Shown: piece by piece, positions 20,839 to 30,500 of the stretch
Numbering within the stretch: the stretch's first letter is position 1
Layout of the letters: each line of letters starts with the position of its first letter
Origin: Pseudomonas citronellolis
GTDB lineage: Bacteria > Pseudomonadota > Gammaproteobacteria > Pseudomonadales > Pseudomonadaceae
Assembly (NCBI RefSeq): GCF_029335315.1
Contig: NZ_JARJLT010000301.1
Span: 27,030 to 91,029 of the forward strand
Reading direction: 5' to 3'
DNA length: 64,000 nt
The notes under the pieces: model-generated
The model's database searches: none
Seen by the model: the letters and a program-made list of their open reading frames with translations, nothing else
Told to the model about the DNA's origin: nothing
Made by a program: the position numbers and the translations under genes

Positions 20839-22689
20839 ATGTCCGGAAAAGCGCAACAGCAATCTCGTCTCAAAGAGTTGATCAGCCGTGGTCGTGAGCA
20901 GGGTTACCTGACTTACGCGGAGGTCAACGACCACCTGCCGGAGGATATTTCCGATCCGGAACAGGTGGAAGACATCATCCGCATGATCAACGACATGGGG
21001 ATCAACGTATTCGAGACAGCCCCGGATGCGGATGCCCTGTTGCTGGCCGAAACCGATACCGACGAAGCCGCAGCCGAAGAGGCCGCCGCCGCGCTGGCCG
21101 CGGTTGAGAGCGACGTAGGCCGCACGACCGACCCGGTGCGCATGTACATGCGCGAAATGGGTACCGTGGAACTGCTGACCCGCGAAGGCGAGATCGAAAT
21201 CGCCAAACGCATCGAGGAAGGCATCCGCGAAGTGATGAGCGCCATCGCCCAGTTCCCTGGCGCGGTGGACGGCATCCTCGACGAATACCAGCGGGTGGTC
21301 ACCGAAGGCGGCCGCCTGTCCGACATCCTCAGTGGCTACATCGACCCGGACGACGGCTCGGTGCCGGCCGAGGAAGTCGAACTCGACCTCAAGGACAAGG
21401 CCGCCGACGCCAAGTCCAAGGATGAGGAAGAAGAGGACGAAGAGTCCGACGACGACAGCGAAGAAGAAGGCGACGGCGGTCCGGATCCGGAAGAAGCCGC
21501 ACGCCGCTTCGGCCTGGTGTCCGAGCAGCTGGACAAGGCCAAGAAAGCGCTGAAGAAGCATGGCCGCGGCAGCAAGCAGGCCAGCGAGGAACTGCTCGCC
21601 CTGGCCGAACTGTTCATGCCGATCAAGCTGGTGCCCAAGCAGTTCGACGCCCTGGTCACCCGCGTGCGCGACGCCCTGGACCAGGTGCGCCGCCAGGAAC
21701 GCGCCATCATGCAGCTGTGCGTGCGTGACGCGCGCATGCCCCGCGCCGACTTCCTGCGCCTGTTCCCCGGCCAGGAAACCGACGAAGCCTGGGTCGACGC
21801 CGTACTCAAGGGCAAGCCCAAGTACGCCGAAGCCCTGGAGCGCGTAAAGGCCGACGTCGTCCGCAACCAGCAGAAGCTCTCCGCGCTGGAAAGCGAAGTC
21901 GACCTCAAGGTCGCCGACATCAAGGACGTCAACCGCGCCATGTCCATCGGCGAGGCCAAGGCCCGCCGCGCCAAGAAGGAAATGGTCGAGGCGAACCTGC
22001 GTCTGGTGATCTCCATCGCCAAGAAGTACACCAACCGCGGCCTGCAGTTCCTCGACCTGATCCAGGAAGGCAACATCGGCCTGATGAAGGCGGTGGACAA
22101 GTTCGAATACCGTCGCGGCTACAAGTTCTCGACCTACGCCACCTGGTGGATTCGCCAGGCGATCACCCGCTCGATCGCCGACCAGGCCCGCACCATCCGT
22201 ATTCCGGTGCACATGATCGAGACCATCAACAAGCTCAACCGTATTTCCCGGCAGATGCTGCAGGAAATGGGTCGCGAACCGACCCCGGAAGAGCTGGGCG
22301 AACGCATGGACATGCCGGAAGACAAGATCCGCAAGGTCCTGAAGATCGCCAAGGAACCGATCTCCATGGAAACCCCGATCGGTGACGACGAAGATTCGCA
22401 CCTGGGCGACTTCATCGAGGACTCCACCATGCAGTCGCCCATCGAAGTGGCGACCAGCGAGAGCCTCAAGGAAGCCACCCGCGAAGTCCTCGCCGGCCTT
22501 ACCGCCCGGGAAGCCAAGGTGCTGCGCATGCGCTTCGGCATCGACATGAACACCGACCACACCCTCGAGGAAGTCGGCAAGCAGTTCGATGTGACCCGCG
22601 AGCGTATCCGCCAGATCGAAGCCAAGGCGCTGCGCAAGCTGCGCCACCCGTCGCGAAGCGAGCACCTGCGCTCATTCCTCGACGAGTGA
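20839..22689 (+). CDS. rpoD: RNA polymerase sigma factor RpoD (sigma-70)
   Basis: Primary sigma factor, 616 residues. Region 1.1 is at the N-terminus ([19 protein letters not shown]); the long non-conserved region holds an acidic stretch ([18 protein letters not shown], about 195-212). Region 2 has [37 protein letters not shown] and [12 protein letters not shown] (the -10 recognition helix), region 3 [14 protein letters not shown], and region 4.2 [18 protein letters not shown] strong terminator follows. Confidence 0.98.
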   Translation: MSGKAQQQSRLKELISRGREQGYLTYAEVNDHLPEDISDPEQVEDIIRMINDMGINVFETAPDADALLLAETDTDEAAAEEAAAALAAVESDVGRTTDPVRMYMREMGTVELLTREGEIEIAKRIEEGIREVMSAIAQFPGAVDGILDEYQRVVTEGGRLSDILSGYIDPDDGSVPAEEVELDLKDKAADAKSKDEEEEDEESDDDSEEEGDGGPDPEEAARRFGLVSEQLDKAKKALKKHGRGSKQASEELLALAELFMPIKLVPKQFDALVTRVRDALDQVRRQERAIMQLCVRDARMPRADFLRLFPGQETDEAWVDAVLKGKPKYAEALERVKADVVRNQQKLSALESEVDLKVADIKDVNRAMSIGEAKARRAKKEMVEANLRLVISIAKKYTNRGLQFLDLIQEGNIGLMKAVDKFEYRRGYKFSTYATWWIRQAITRSIADQARTIRIPVHMIETINKLNRISRQMLQEMGREPTPEELGERMDMPEDKIRKVLKIAKEPISMETPIGDDEDSHLGDFIEDSTMQSPIEVATSESLKEATREVLAGLTAREAKVLRMRFGIDMNTDHTLEEVGKQFDVTRERIRQIEAKALRKLRHPSRSEHLRSFLDE

Positions 22690-22707
22690 TCGGCGAGTGA
22701 TCGAAGA

Positions 22708-22735
22708 CCCCCGGCCCCGGCCGGGGGTTTTTCTT
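22708..22735 (+). terminator. Rho-independent terminator of the rpsU-dnaG-rpoD operon
   Basis: CCCCCGGCCCCGGCCGGGGG stem-loop directly followed by TTTTTCTTTT, 19 bp after the rpoD stop. Confidence 0.9.
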
Positions 22736-22817
22736 TTCCAGACTGATGGCAGGGGGCTATTGGAGCCCCGAGGGCGCGACTACACTTCGCCTATCCACTT
22801 CCGGATTGAGGCCCTCC

Positions 22818-25800
22818 ATGCCGCGTCTGCAGGCTGTTTTGTTGTGCTTGGCATGCTGGGTCACCCAGGCGGGCGCGCTCACCCTGACGCCTGATGAACA
22901 AGCCTGGCTGCGCCAGCATCCCCAGTTGCGCCTGGGCGTGGACACTTCCTGGCCACCCTTCGAATTCCGCGACGACGCCGGCCGCTACCAGGGCCTGGCC
23001 GCCAGCTACGTGCGCCTGGCCGCCGAGCGCCTGCAGGTGCAGCTGCAACCCAGCGAGCCGAGCAACTGGAACGCCGTGCTGGACCTGGCGCGCAAGGGCC
23101 AGGTCGACCTGTTGCCCGGCGTGATGGCCACGCCGGAACGCAGCCAGTACCTGACCTTCACCCGCCCCTACCTGGATTTCCCCATCGTCATCCTCAGCCG
23201 CAAGGATGGCCCCACTCCCGACAGCCTCAAGGCCCTGTATGGCCTCAAGGTCGGCGTCGTCGACCACTACGCGCCCCACGAACTGCTGATCGCCAAGCAC
23301 CCGGACCTCAACCTGCAACCGGCTCCCAGCGTCGCCGCCGCACTGCAGGCCCTGGCCACCGGCCAGGTCGACGCTTTCGTCGGCGACCTCGCCTCCAGCG
23401 TCTGGAGCCTGCGCCAGCTCAAGCTGGAAGGCATCCAGATCAGCGGCGACACGCCCTACCGCTACCAATTGGCGATGGCGGTGCCGCGCGGCGAGCCGAT
23501 TCTCGCCGGCATCCTCGACAAAGTCTTCGCCGACCTGAGCAACGAGGAAATCGAAGCCCTGCAGGCCCCCTGGGTCGGCGGCATCCTCGACGCGCGCCCC
23601 TCCTGGTCGCACCTGCTCGGCATCGGCCTGCCGGCACTGGCGCTGAGCCTGGCCATCTTCGCCATCCTGTTCGCCATGAACCGCCGCCTGCGCGCCGAGG
23701 TGGCCCGGCGCGAGAAGCTCGAGCTGGCGCTACGCGACAGCGAGCAACACTTCCGCGGCCTGGTCGAGAGCATGACCGCCATCGCCTGGGAAATGCGCCT
23801 GGCGGAAAACCGCTTCACCTACGTCTCGCCCCATGCCCAGGAGCTGCTCGGTTATCCACAGCCCGAATGGCTGGAACCGGGCTTCTGGCAGCGCACCCTG
23901 CACCCCGCCGACGCCGAAGCGACAGTGAGCTACTGCCTCTCGGAAAGCCGCGCCGGACGCAACCACAGCATGGACTACCGGATGCTCGCCGCCGACGGCC
24001 GCGTGGTGTGGATTCGCGACATCATCACACTGATCAAGCACGGCGACGAACTGATCCTGCGCGGCCTGATGATCGACATCACCGAGGCCAAGCGCACCGA
24101 GCAGGCGCTGCGCCTGTCCGAGCAGAAATTCGCCTCGGTGTTCCACCACTGCCCGGACATCATCGTCCTGGCCCGGCGCATCGATGGCCGCCTGCTGGCG
24201 GTGAACAGCACCTTCGAGCAACAGGTCGGCATTCCCGCCATCGAGGCGCTCGGCAAGACCGCTACCGAACTGAACATCTGGGGCCACCCCGGCATGGGCG
24301 CGCGCATGCTCGAACGCCTGCAGGGCGAAAACCTCGACAACATCGAGACCACCCTGCAACGCCGCGACGGCACCCGCTTCACCGCCCTGCTCTCGGCCCA
24401 GCGCGTTGCCCTAGACGACAACCCGGCGCTGGTCGTGGTGGTGCGCAACATCGCCCAGCTCAAGCAGACCCAGGAGCAACTGCGCGCCTCCGAGGAAAAA
24501 TTCGCCAAGGCCTTCCACGCCTCGCCCGACGGCCTGCTCATCACTCGCATCAGCGACGGCCTGCTGCTGGAGGCCAACGAAGGCTTCACCCGCATTACCG
24601 GCTACGACCGCGACCAGCGCAACGATCGCTCGACCCTGGAAATGCGCCTGTGGGCGGACCCGGACGATCGCGAGCGCCTGCTGAAGATGATCCGCGAACA
24701 ATCAGCGGTGCAGGATTTCACCGCCTTCATCCGCACCCGCGAAGGCACGGCGCGCCTCTGCGAACTTTCGGCGCACCGCATCACCATCGGCGAGGACGAC
24801 TGCCTGCTGACCATCGCTCGCGACATCACCGAGCGCCAGCAAATGCAGGAAAAGCTGACCCTGGCCGCCACCGTCTTCGAAAGCACCGCCGAAGGCGTGA
24901 TGATCACCGACGCCAGCCAGCGCATCATCGCCGTCAACCGCGCCTTCAGCGAGATCACCGGCTACGGCGAGGACGAAGTGCTGGGCCAGTCGCCGCGCCT
25001 GCTCTCCTCCGGGCAACACGACAGCAGCTTCTACGTCGCCATGTGGCACCACCTCAACGCCGACGGTCACTGGCAGGGCGAGATCTGGAACCGGCGCAAG
25101 AGCGGCGAGCTCTACCCGGAATGGCTGACCATCAGTTCCGTGCGGGGAAACAATGGGGAAATCAGCCACTTCGTCGGCGTCTTCGCCGACATCTCGACAC
25201 TCAAGTACGCCCAGGCGCGCCTCGACTACCAGGCCCACCACGACCCCCTCACCGGCCTGCCCAACCGCCTGCTGTTCGAAACCCGGCTGACCACGGCGCT
25301 CAAGGAAAGCCAGGAGGAACAGCAGCTGGGCGCGGTACTGTTCCTCGATCTCGACCGCTTCAAGCACATCAACGACAGCCTCGGCCACCCGGTGGGCGAC
25401 CAGTTGCTGAAATCCATCGCCCGGCGCCTGCGCGAGCAACTGCGCGATGTCGACACCGTGGCGCGCCAGGGCGGCGACGAATTCATCATCCTGCTGCCCG
25501 GCCTGCACCAGCCTTCCGACGCCGACCACGTGGCGAAGAAGCTGCTGCATTGCTTCAGCCACGCCTTCGTCGCCGACGACAAGGAGTTCTTCGTCAGTTC
25601 CAGCATCGGCATCAGCCTGTTCCCGGTGGACGGCAAGGACGTCGCCACCCTGGTGAAGAACGCCGACGCCGCCATGTACCGGGCCAAGGCCCAGGGCCGC
25701 AACCGCGTCGAGTTCTACACCCGCGAACTGACCTTCCAGGCCAACGAGCGCGTGGCCCTGGAGCACGAACTGCGGCGCGCCCTGGAAACCCACCAGCTGC

Positions 25801-26549
25801 AGCTCTACTACCAGCCCAAGCAGGCCCTGGACAGCGGCGCGCTGGTCGGCGCCGAGGCACTGATCCGCTGGAGCCACCCGAAATACGGCGCCATCCCGCC
25901 GGACCGCTTCATCCCGCTGGCGGAGGAAACCGGCCTGATCCTGCCGCTGGGCACCTGGGTGCTGGAAGAAGCCTGCCGGCAGATGAGCCGCTGGCAGCAA
26001 AGCCACGCGGCCTTCGGCCCACTGTCGGTGAACCTCGCCGGCGCGCAGCTGTACCAGCAGGACGTAGTCGAGCAGGTACGCGAACTGCTTGACCGATACG
26101 GCCTGTATCCCCCGCGCCTGCAGCTGGAAATCACCGAGAATTTCCTGATGCACCAGACAGACGACGCCCTGCGCACCCTGCACGCGCTGAAGCGCCTGGG
26201 CGTGCAGTTGGCGATCGACGACTTCGGCACCGGCTACTCCTCGCTCAGCTACCTGAAGCAGCTGCCGCTGGACATCCTCAAGATCGACCAGTCCTTCGTC
26301 CACGGCCTGCCCGACGACGCCCACGACGTCGCCATCGCCCGCGCCATCATCGCCCTGGGCCGCAGCATGGGCCTGACCATCATCGCCGAAGGGGTGGAAC
26401 GCGAAGAGCAGGAGCGCTTCCTCGCCGAAGAAGGTTGCGACCATGTCCAGGGCTACGCCCTCAGCCCGCCGCTGCCGGCAGACCAGTTCGCGGCCCGTTT
26501 CCTGACCCCGCTGCAGCCCATTGGCGCTCCGCAAAGTACGCCGGTATAA
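22818..26549 (+). CDS. rmcA: Periplasmic-sensor multi-PAS GGDEF-EAL protein, RmcA-like
   Basis: 1243 residues; ATG 22818 gives a signal peptide (MPRLQAVLLCLACWVTQAGA). Domains in order: periplasmic solute-binding domain (SBP_bac_3, about 25-260), one membrane helix (about 272-292, LPALALSLAIFAILFAM), about four PAS/PAC units (about 315-800), GGDEF with intact RQGGDEF near 890, and EAL with GAEALIRW and DFGTGYSS. Both catalytic motifs look intact. Order and location after rpoD match PAO1 RmcA (PA0575), a redox/phenazine-responsive c-di-GMP regulator in which the phosphodiesterase dominates; the ligand here is inferred only by homology. The stop codon lies inside the tRNA promoter. Confidence 0.88.
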   Translation: MPRLQAVLLCLACWVTQAGALTLTPDEQAWLRQHPQLRLGVDTSWPPFEFRDDAGRYQGLAASYVRLAAERLQVQLQPSEPSNWNAVLDLARKGQVDLLPGVMATPERSQYLTFTRPYLDFPIVILSRKDGPTPDSLKALYGLKVGVVDHYAPHELLIAKHPDLNLQPAPSVAAALQALATGQVDAFVGDLASSVWSLRQLKLEGIQISGDTPYRYQLAMAVPRGEPILAGILDKVFADLSNEEIEALQAPWVGGILDARPSWSHLLGIGLPALALSLAIFAILFAMNRRLRAEVARREKLELALRDSEQHFRGLVESMTAIAWEMRLAENRFTYVSPHAQELLGYPQPEWLEPGFWQRTLHPADAEATVSYCLSESRAGRNHSMDYRMLAADGRVVWIRDIITLIKHGDELILRGLMIDITEAKRTEQALRLSEQKFASVFHHCPDIIVLARRIDGRLLAVNSTFEQQVGIPAIEALGKTATELNIWGHPGMGARMLERLQGENLDNIETTLQRRDGTRFTALLSAQRVALDDNPALVVVVRNIAQLKQTQEQLRASEEKFAKAFHASPDGLLITRISDGLLLEANEGFTRITGYDRDQRNDRSTLEMRLWADPDDRERLLKMIREQSAVQDFTAFIRTREGTARLCELSAHRITIGEDDCLLTIARDITERQQMQEKLTLAATVFESTAEGVMITDASQRIIAVNRAFSEITGYGEDEVLGQSPRLLSSGQHDSSFYVAMWHHLNADGHWQGEIWNRRKSGELYPEWLTISSVRGNNGEISHFVGVFADISTLKYAQARLDYQAHHDPLTGLPNRLLFETRLTTALKESQEEQQLGAVLFLDLDRFKHINDSLGHPVGDQLLKSIARRLREQLRDVDTVARQGGDEFIILLPGLHQPSDADHVAKKLLHCFSHAFVADDKEFFVSSSIGISLFPVDGKDVATLVKNADAAMYRAKAQGRNRVEFYTRELTFQANERVALEHELRRALETHQLQLYYQPKQALDSGALVGAEALIRWSHPKYGAIPPDRFIPLAEETGLILPLGTWVLEEACRQMSRWQQSHAAFGPLSVNLAGAQLYQQDVVEQVRELLDRYGLYPPRLQLEITENFLMHQTDDALRTLHALKRLGVQLAIDDFGTGYSSLSYLKQLPLDILKIDQSFVHGLPDDAHDVAIARAIIALGRSMGLTIIAEGVEREEQERFLAEEGCDHVQGYALSPPLPADQFAARFLTPLQPIGAPQSTPV

Positions 26550-26550
26550 T
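26521..26550 (+). promoter_or_regulatory. Sigma-70 promoter of tRNA-Ile2
   Basis: TTGGCG (26521-26526), 18-bp spacer, TATAAT (26545-26550). The TAA stop codon of the preceding gene is embedded in the -10 element. Confidence 0.7.
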
Positions 26551-26565
26551 CCGCCGGCCTTCTGG

Positions 26566-26642
26566 GGGCCTATAGCTCAGTCGGTTAGAGCAGAGGACTC
26601 ATAATCCTTTGGTCCACGGTTCGAGTCCGTGTGGGCCCACCA
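26566..26642 (+). tRNA. tRNA-Ile2 (anticodon CAU, lysidine-modified)
   Basis: 77 nt with encoded CCA. The acceptor arm GGGCCTA pairs with TGGGCCC, discriminator A; the loop CTCATAA carries anticodon CAU, and the T arm has GGTTCGAGTCC. CAU could mean elongator Met or Ile2. The acceptor pairs C4-G69 and C5-G68, known positive determinants for TilS, and the anticodon-arm/variable-loop sequence favour Ile2, which reads AUA after lysidine modification. The 3' half is the integration site of the adjoining island. Confidence 0.9.
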
Positions 26643-26670
26643 CCTTCAAAGCCGCGCAATGCGCGGCTTT
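26597..26670 (+). repeat. Left attachment repeat (attL) of the genomic island
   Basis: 74 bp identical to 40032-40105. It begins in the anticodon loop of tRNA-Ile2, covers the whole 3' half and continues into the downstream hairpin. The identity zone starting in the anticodon loop is typical of tyrosine-integrase crossover sites in tRNA genes. Confidence 0.93.
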
Positions 26671-26672
26671 TT
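26648..26672 (+). terminator. Terminator of tRNA-Ile2
   Basis: AAAGCCGCGC-AAT-GCGCGGCTTTTT, six bases after the CCA end. The copy at the right island end has lost the full T run (CTTTGTC). Confidence 0.85.
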
Positions 26673-26944
26673 CATGTCCGCAAGAGATTCAGCTAGACCA
26701 GCCCTATAGTCCAAAGGTACAAATTCAGTACAGTGCTGGTACAACAGCACGCTTTGGGAGCAGGAAAAATGGCCACCCGACAAGCTCACACGATCAAAGC
26801 TGTAAACGTGCGCATAGGAAGACTTGGCCACTAAGTGGCTCTATGCCATGGTCAAACTCTGCCGGCCTTGGTTAAGCTGCCCTGACTTATGCCTAGCACA
26901 ACCAAGCTTGGCGTAAAGAGTGGAACGCAACCGAAGGATCGACC
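26673..26944. other. Left-end spacer of the island with arm-site-like repeats and a 21-codon ORF
   Basis: No full gene. GGTACAA occurs at 26716-26722 and 26738-26744; the 22-bp stretch 26724-26745 resembles 39891-39912 at the other end. A 21-residue ORF (26769-26834, MATRQAHTIKAVNVRIGRLG) follows AGGAAAA and may be the stub of a deleted gene. A hsdR promoter must lie in the last 100 bp but no canonical pair stands out. Confidence 0.55.
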
Positions 26945-29900
26945 ATGGCAGCCAGCAGTAACTTCGACTTTCTCCAGGAACACGACCCACTGTTCTTGCA
27001 ACTGGCCAGCACCGCCGAGCAGGTCTTCGCAGCCGACCCCAATACCACTCTGATAAAACTGCGCCAGTTGGGCGAGGCATTGGCCCAGGATCTGGCTAGC
27101 CGCGCCGGTATCGAGTTCGATGCAACCACCACTCAGTCCGACCTGCTCTACAAGCTCAGCCGCGAGATCCAACTGGATCAGAACATCCGCAGCCTATTTC
27201 ATACCCTGCGCGTAGAAGGCAACCGAGCCACCCACGAGTTCCGCACCCAGCACCGCGAGGCCATGGATGGGTTGAAGGTGGCCCGAGCTTTGGCCATCTG
27301 GTATCACCAATCCTTCGGCAAGCATGCCCATACCTTCAAACCCGGCCCCTTCGTCACCCCGAGCGATCCCAGCGCTCCGCTACGCGACCTTCAGAGCCAG
27401 ATCGAACAACTCAAGGCGCAATTGAACGAATCCACACAGCAGTTGGAAAGCAACCAACAGCTGGCAGAGCTGCATAAGCGTGAAGCCGAGGAATACGCCG
27501 TACTCGCCGAACAAATGGACGCCGAATCGCGCAGCCATAAGCAGCTGGCGGCTGAGCACGAAGCTGCGCTGCGCAAGCTACGCAGTGAGCACGAGCAACG
27601 CATCAAAGCCCTGCAGCTCCAGCTATTAACTCAGCCACAGGCTGCGCAGCAGGTCATGCACTGTACCATGCACGCCACCAGCAGCTTTGACCTGAGCGAA
27701 GACCTCACCCGCATCTTGATCGATCAGCAACTGATCGAAGCCGGCTGGGAAGCCGACTCACTCGACCTCACCTACAGCAAAGGCGCACGCCCCGAGAAGG
27801 GTAAGAACAAGGCCATCGCCGAATGGCCCACCAGCAGCGCCAAGGCTTGCGCCGACTACGTACTATTCGCTGGCCTCACGCCAATCGCCATCGTTGAGGC
27901 CAAGCGCAAGCGTATCAACATCGCCGACCGCATCCCCCAGGCCGAGCGCTATGCCCGTGAATTCAACTTGGCGCCCGAGCATCAGCAGCCCTGGCTGCTG
28001 GCTGGCCAAGCTCAGCCCTGGAATGATGGCCAGGGTCGTCACTTCCACGTGCCCTTTGCCTTCGCCTGCAACGGCCGGCCCTTTATCAAGCAGCTCGCCG
28101 AACAGTCCGGCACCTGGTTCCGTGACCTGCGCAGCCCGGCCAACACGCGCAGGCCGCTGCCTGACTTCCACACCCCGAATGACCTGCTCGACCTGCTCAA
28201 ACGCAGCCAGGCAGACGCCGAGGCCAAGCTCAAAGCCGAAGGCTTCTCCTACCTCAAGCTGCGCGACTACCAGGAGAAAGCCATCCAGGCCGTAGAGCAG
28301 GCCCTGGCCAACAATCAGCGTGACTGCCTACTGGCCATGGCCACCGGCACCGGTAAAACCCGCACCATCATTGGCCTGATGTACCGATTCCTGAAGGCCG
28401 AACGCTTCAAGCGCATTCTGTTTCTGGTTGACCGCAGCGCCCTCGGCCAGCAAGCCATCGACTCGTTCAACGACACCACGCTTGAGCAGAACCACACCCT
28501 GGCGCAGATCTACGACATCAAAGAACTGGGCGATATGGCCGCCGAGGCAGAAACCCGCATCCAGGTCGCCACCGTACAAGCCATGGTTAGCCGCATCTTC
28601 CGCTCGGATAACCCACCGCCCGTGGGCGAGTTCGACTGCATCATCGTTGACGAAGCCCACCGCGGTTACACCCTCGACCAGGAAATGACCGAAGGCGAGC
28701 TGGCCGTGCGCGATCACAGCCAGTACCTCTCGCAATACCGTCGTGTGCTCGACCACTTCGACGCCTGCCGCATCGGCCTTACCGCCACCCCGGCCAAGCA
28801 CACCAGTGAAATCTTCGGCAAACCGGTCTTCACCTACAGCTACCGCGAGGCCGTGGCCGATGACTGGCTTGTGGATCACGAGCCCCCGATCCGCTACGAA
28901 ACCCAGCTAAGCCAGAACGGTATTCGCTTTGAGAAAGGCGAGTCAGTAAACGTCATCAACACCCAGACTGGTGAAGTCGACGTGGCGGAGCTGGAGGACG
29001 AACTCACCTTCAACATCGAGTCCTTCAACCGCCGAGTCATCACCCCGGCCTTCGACAAGGTCATCTGCGACGAACTGGCCAAGGAGCTGGACCCGTTTGG
29101 CGAAGAGAAGACCATGATCTTCTGCGTCAATCAGGCCCATGCAGAGCGGGTGAAAAACCTCCTCGACGAAGCCTTCAAGGCGGCCTACAGCGAGCAGTAC
29201 AACGAAGCCAGCGTGCGCATCATCACCGGCCAGAGTGACAAGGTTGAGCAACTGATTCGCCGCTATAAGAACGAGCCCAACCCCAATATCGCCATCACCG
29301 TCGACCTGCTCACCACCGGTATCGACGTGCCGAAAATCTGCAACCTGGTGTTTATGCGCCGGGTGCGCTCGCGCATCCTCTACGAGCAGATGAAGGGCCG
29401 TGCCACCCGCCGCTGCGACGACATCGGCAAAACCGTATTCCGTATCTACGACCCCGTTGGTCTATACGCCAGCTTGGAAGCAGTCGACACCATGAAGCCC
29501 CTGGTGAAGAACCCCAACATCAGCCTGGAGCAACTGGTCAGCGAACTCACCAGCGGAGCCAGCCATGACGCACCCGGCAGCCAGGACGACAACAGCCACG
29601 CCCATGACGTGCTCGACCAGCTGAGCCAGCGCGTGATGCGTATCCTGCGCAAGGCCCAGCACAAGGCCGAGGACAAACCCACGCTGAAGAAAAAGCTCGA
29701 TGAGCTGCAAGACGTGTGGGGCGTTGAGCCGGCCCAATTACATAAACACCTGCACGACCTTGGCCCGCAGCAAGCGGCCAACTTCGTCCGCCAGCACAGC
29801 CAGCTGATCAACCAGCTCGCCGCCGTCAGCGCCCTGCTCGGCTCGGAGAACTACCCGGTTATTTCCACCCACAGCGATGAACTGCTGGTGCGTGAGCAGA

Positions 29901-30421
29901 ACTACGGGCAAAACCAGAAGCCAGCCGACTACCTGGAAAGCTTCAACGACTTTATTCGCAACCAACTCAACCAGTCCGCCGCCCTTGGCGTGGTGGTCAA
30001 CCGCCCCAAGGATCTGACCCGCGAGCAACTGCGAGAAGTCCGCCTGCTGCTCGACCAGCACGGTTTCAGCGAAGCCAGCCTGAAAAGCGCTTGGCGCAAC
30101 CAGACCAACCAGGAAATCGCCGCCAGCATCATTGGCTACATTCGCCAGGCTGCCATCGGCGAAGCCCTGCTGCCCTTCGACCAACGCGTGGCCAAGGCGA
30201 TGCAAACCATCTACACCCAGCAACCTTGGACGCCCGTACAACGCAAATGGCTGGATCGCCTGGCCAAGCAACTGGTGCATGAAGTGGTCATCGACCCGCA
30301 GCAGGTCAACGATGCCTTCCGTAACGACGGCGGCCTCAAAGCCCTGGATCGCAACCTGGGCGGCAACCTGGATCGGGTGCTAGAAGCCCTGAACGAGAAC
30401 CTGTGGCAAGCGGTTAGCTGA
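26945..30421 (+). CDS. hsdR: Type I restriction enzyme R subunit
   Basis: ATP-dependent translocase and endonuclease of a type I R-M system, 1158 residues. In order: DUF4145-type N-terminal helical domain (about 20-115), a long coiled coil (about 148-228), a nuclease domain of PD-(D/E)xK type ending in IVEAKRKR (about 318), and SF2 helicase motor with Walker A ATGTGKT (near 466), DEAH (near 568), TATP and a C-terminal EcoEI-type domain. ATG 26945 has GAAGGA upstream. It is separated from hsdM by a three-gene insert, so R is probably expressed from its own promoter. Confidence 0.95.
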   Translation: MAASSNFDFLQEHDPLFLQLASTAEQVFAADPNTTLIKLRQLGEALAQDLASRAGIEFDATTTQSDLLYKLSREIQLDQNIRSLFHTLRVEGNRATHEFRTQHREAMDGLKVARALAIWYHQSFGKHAHTFKPGPFVTPSDPSAPLRDLQSQIEQLKAQLNESTQQLESNQQLAELHKREAEEYAVLAEQMDAESRSHKQLAAEHEAALRKLRSEHEQRIKALQLQLLTQPQAAQQVMHCTMHATSSFDLSEDLTRILIDQQLIEAGWEADSLDLTYSKGARPEKGKNKAIAEWPTSSAKACADYVLFAGLTPIAIVEAKRKRINIADRIPQAERYAREFNLAPEHQQPWLLAGQAQPWNDGQGRHFHVPFAFACNGRPFIKQLAEQSGTWFRDLRSPANTRRPLPDFHTPNDLLDLLKRSQADAEAKLKAEGFSYLKLRDYQEKAIQAVEQALANNQRDCLLAMATGTGKTRTIIGLMYRFLKAERFKRILFLVDRSALGQQAIDSFNDTTLEQNHTLAQIYDIKELGDMAAEAETRIQVATVQAMVSRIFRSDNPPPVGEFDCIIVDEAHRGYTLDQEMTEGELAVRDHSQYLSQYRRVLDHFDACRIGLTATPAKHTSEIFGKPVFTYSYREAVADDWLVDHEPPIRYETQLSQNGIRFEKGESVNVINTQTGEVDVAELEDELTFNIESFNRRVITPAFDKVICDELAKELDPFGEEKTMIFCVNQAHAERVKNLLDEAFKAAYSEQYNEASVRIITGQSDKVEQLIRRYKNEPNPNIAITVDLLTTGIDVPKICNLVFMRRVRSRILYEQMKGRATRRCDDIGKTVFRIYDPVGLYASLEAVDTMKPLVKNPNISLEQLVSELTSGASHDAPGSQDDNSHAHDVLDQLSQRVMRILRKAQHKAEDKPTLKKKLDELQDVWGVEPAQLHKHLHDLGPQQAANFVRQHSQLINQLAAVSALLGSENYPVISTHSDELLVREQNYGQNQKPADYLESFNDFIRNQLNQSAALGVVVNRPKDLTREQLREVRLLLDQHGFSEASLKSAWRNQTNQEIAASIIGYIRQAAIGEALLPFDQRVAKAMQTIYTQQPWTPVQRKWLDRLAKQLVHEVVIDPQQVNDAFRNDGGLKALDRNLGGNLDRVLEALNENLWQAVS

Positions 30422-30425
30422 GTGA

Positions 30426-30456
30426 TTGACAGCTGCTGTACATGAACGCTTAAACT
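30426..30456 (+). promoter_or_regulatory. Candidate promoter of the wHTH-NTase-PP2C operon
   Basis: TTGACA (30426-30431) with a TAAACT (30451-30456) at 19-bp spacing. The -10 overlaps the start of a 30-bp palindrome, as expected for a repressed promoter. The long spacing lowers confidence. Confidence 0.5.
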
Positions 30457-30483
30457 GTCCTCAGTCCTAGGACAAAGGACAGT
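30454..30483 (+). promoter_or_regulatory. 30-bp near-perfect palindromic operator
   Basis: Half-sites ACTGTCCTCAGTCCT and AGGACAAAGGACAGT; 13 of 15 positions are symmetric, with GTCCTAGGAC at the centre. Each half has two AGGAC units. It lies between the -10 and the start of the winged-helix gene, so autoregulation by that protein is the simplest reading. Confidence 0.7.
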
Positions 30484-30500
30484 CGCTAGCCGAGGCCGCA

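Noticed and set aside
26566..26642. Elongator tRNA-Met
   Set aside because: The CAU anticodon fits, but C4-G69 and C5-G68 in the acceptor stem and the ileX-like anticodon arm favour tRNA-Ile2.
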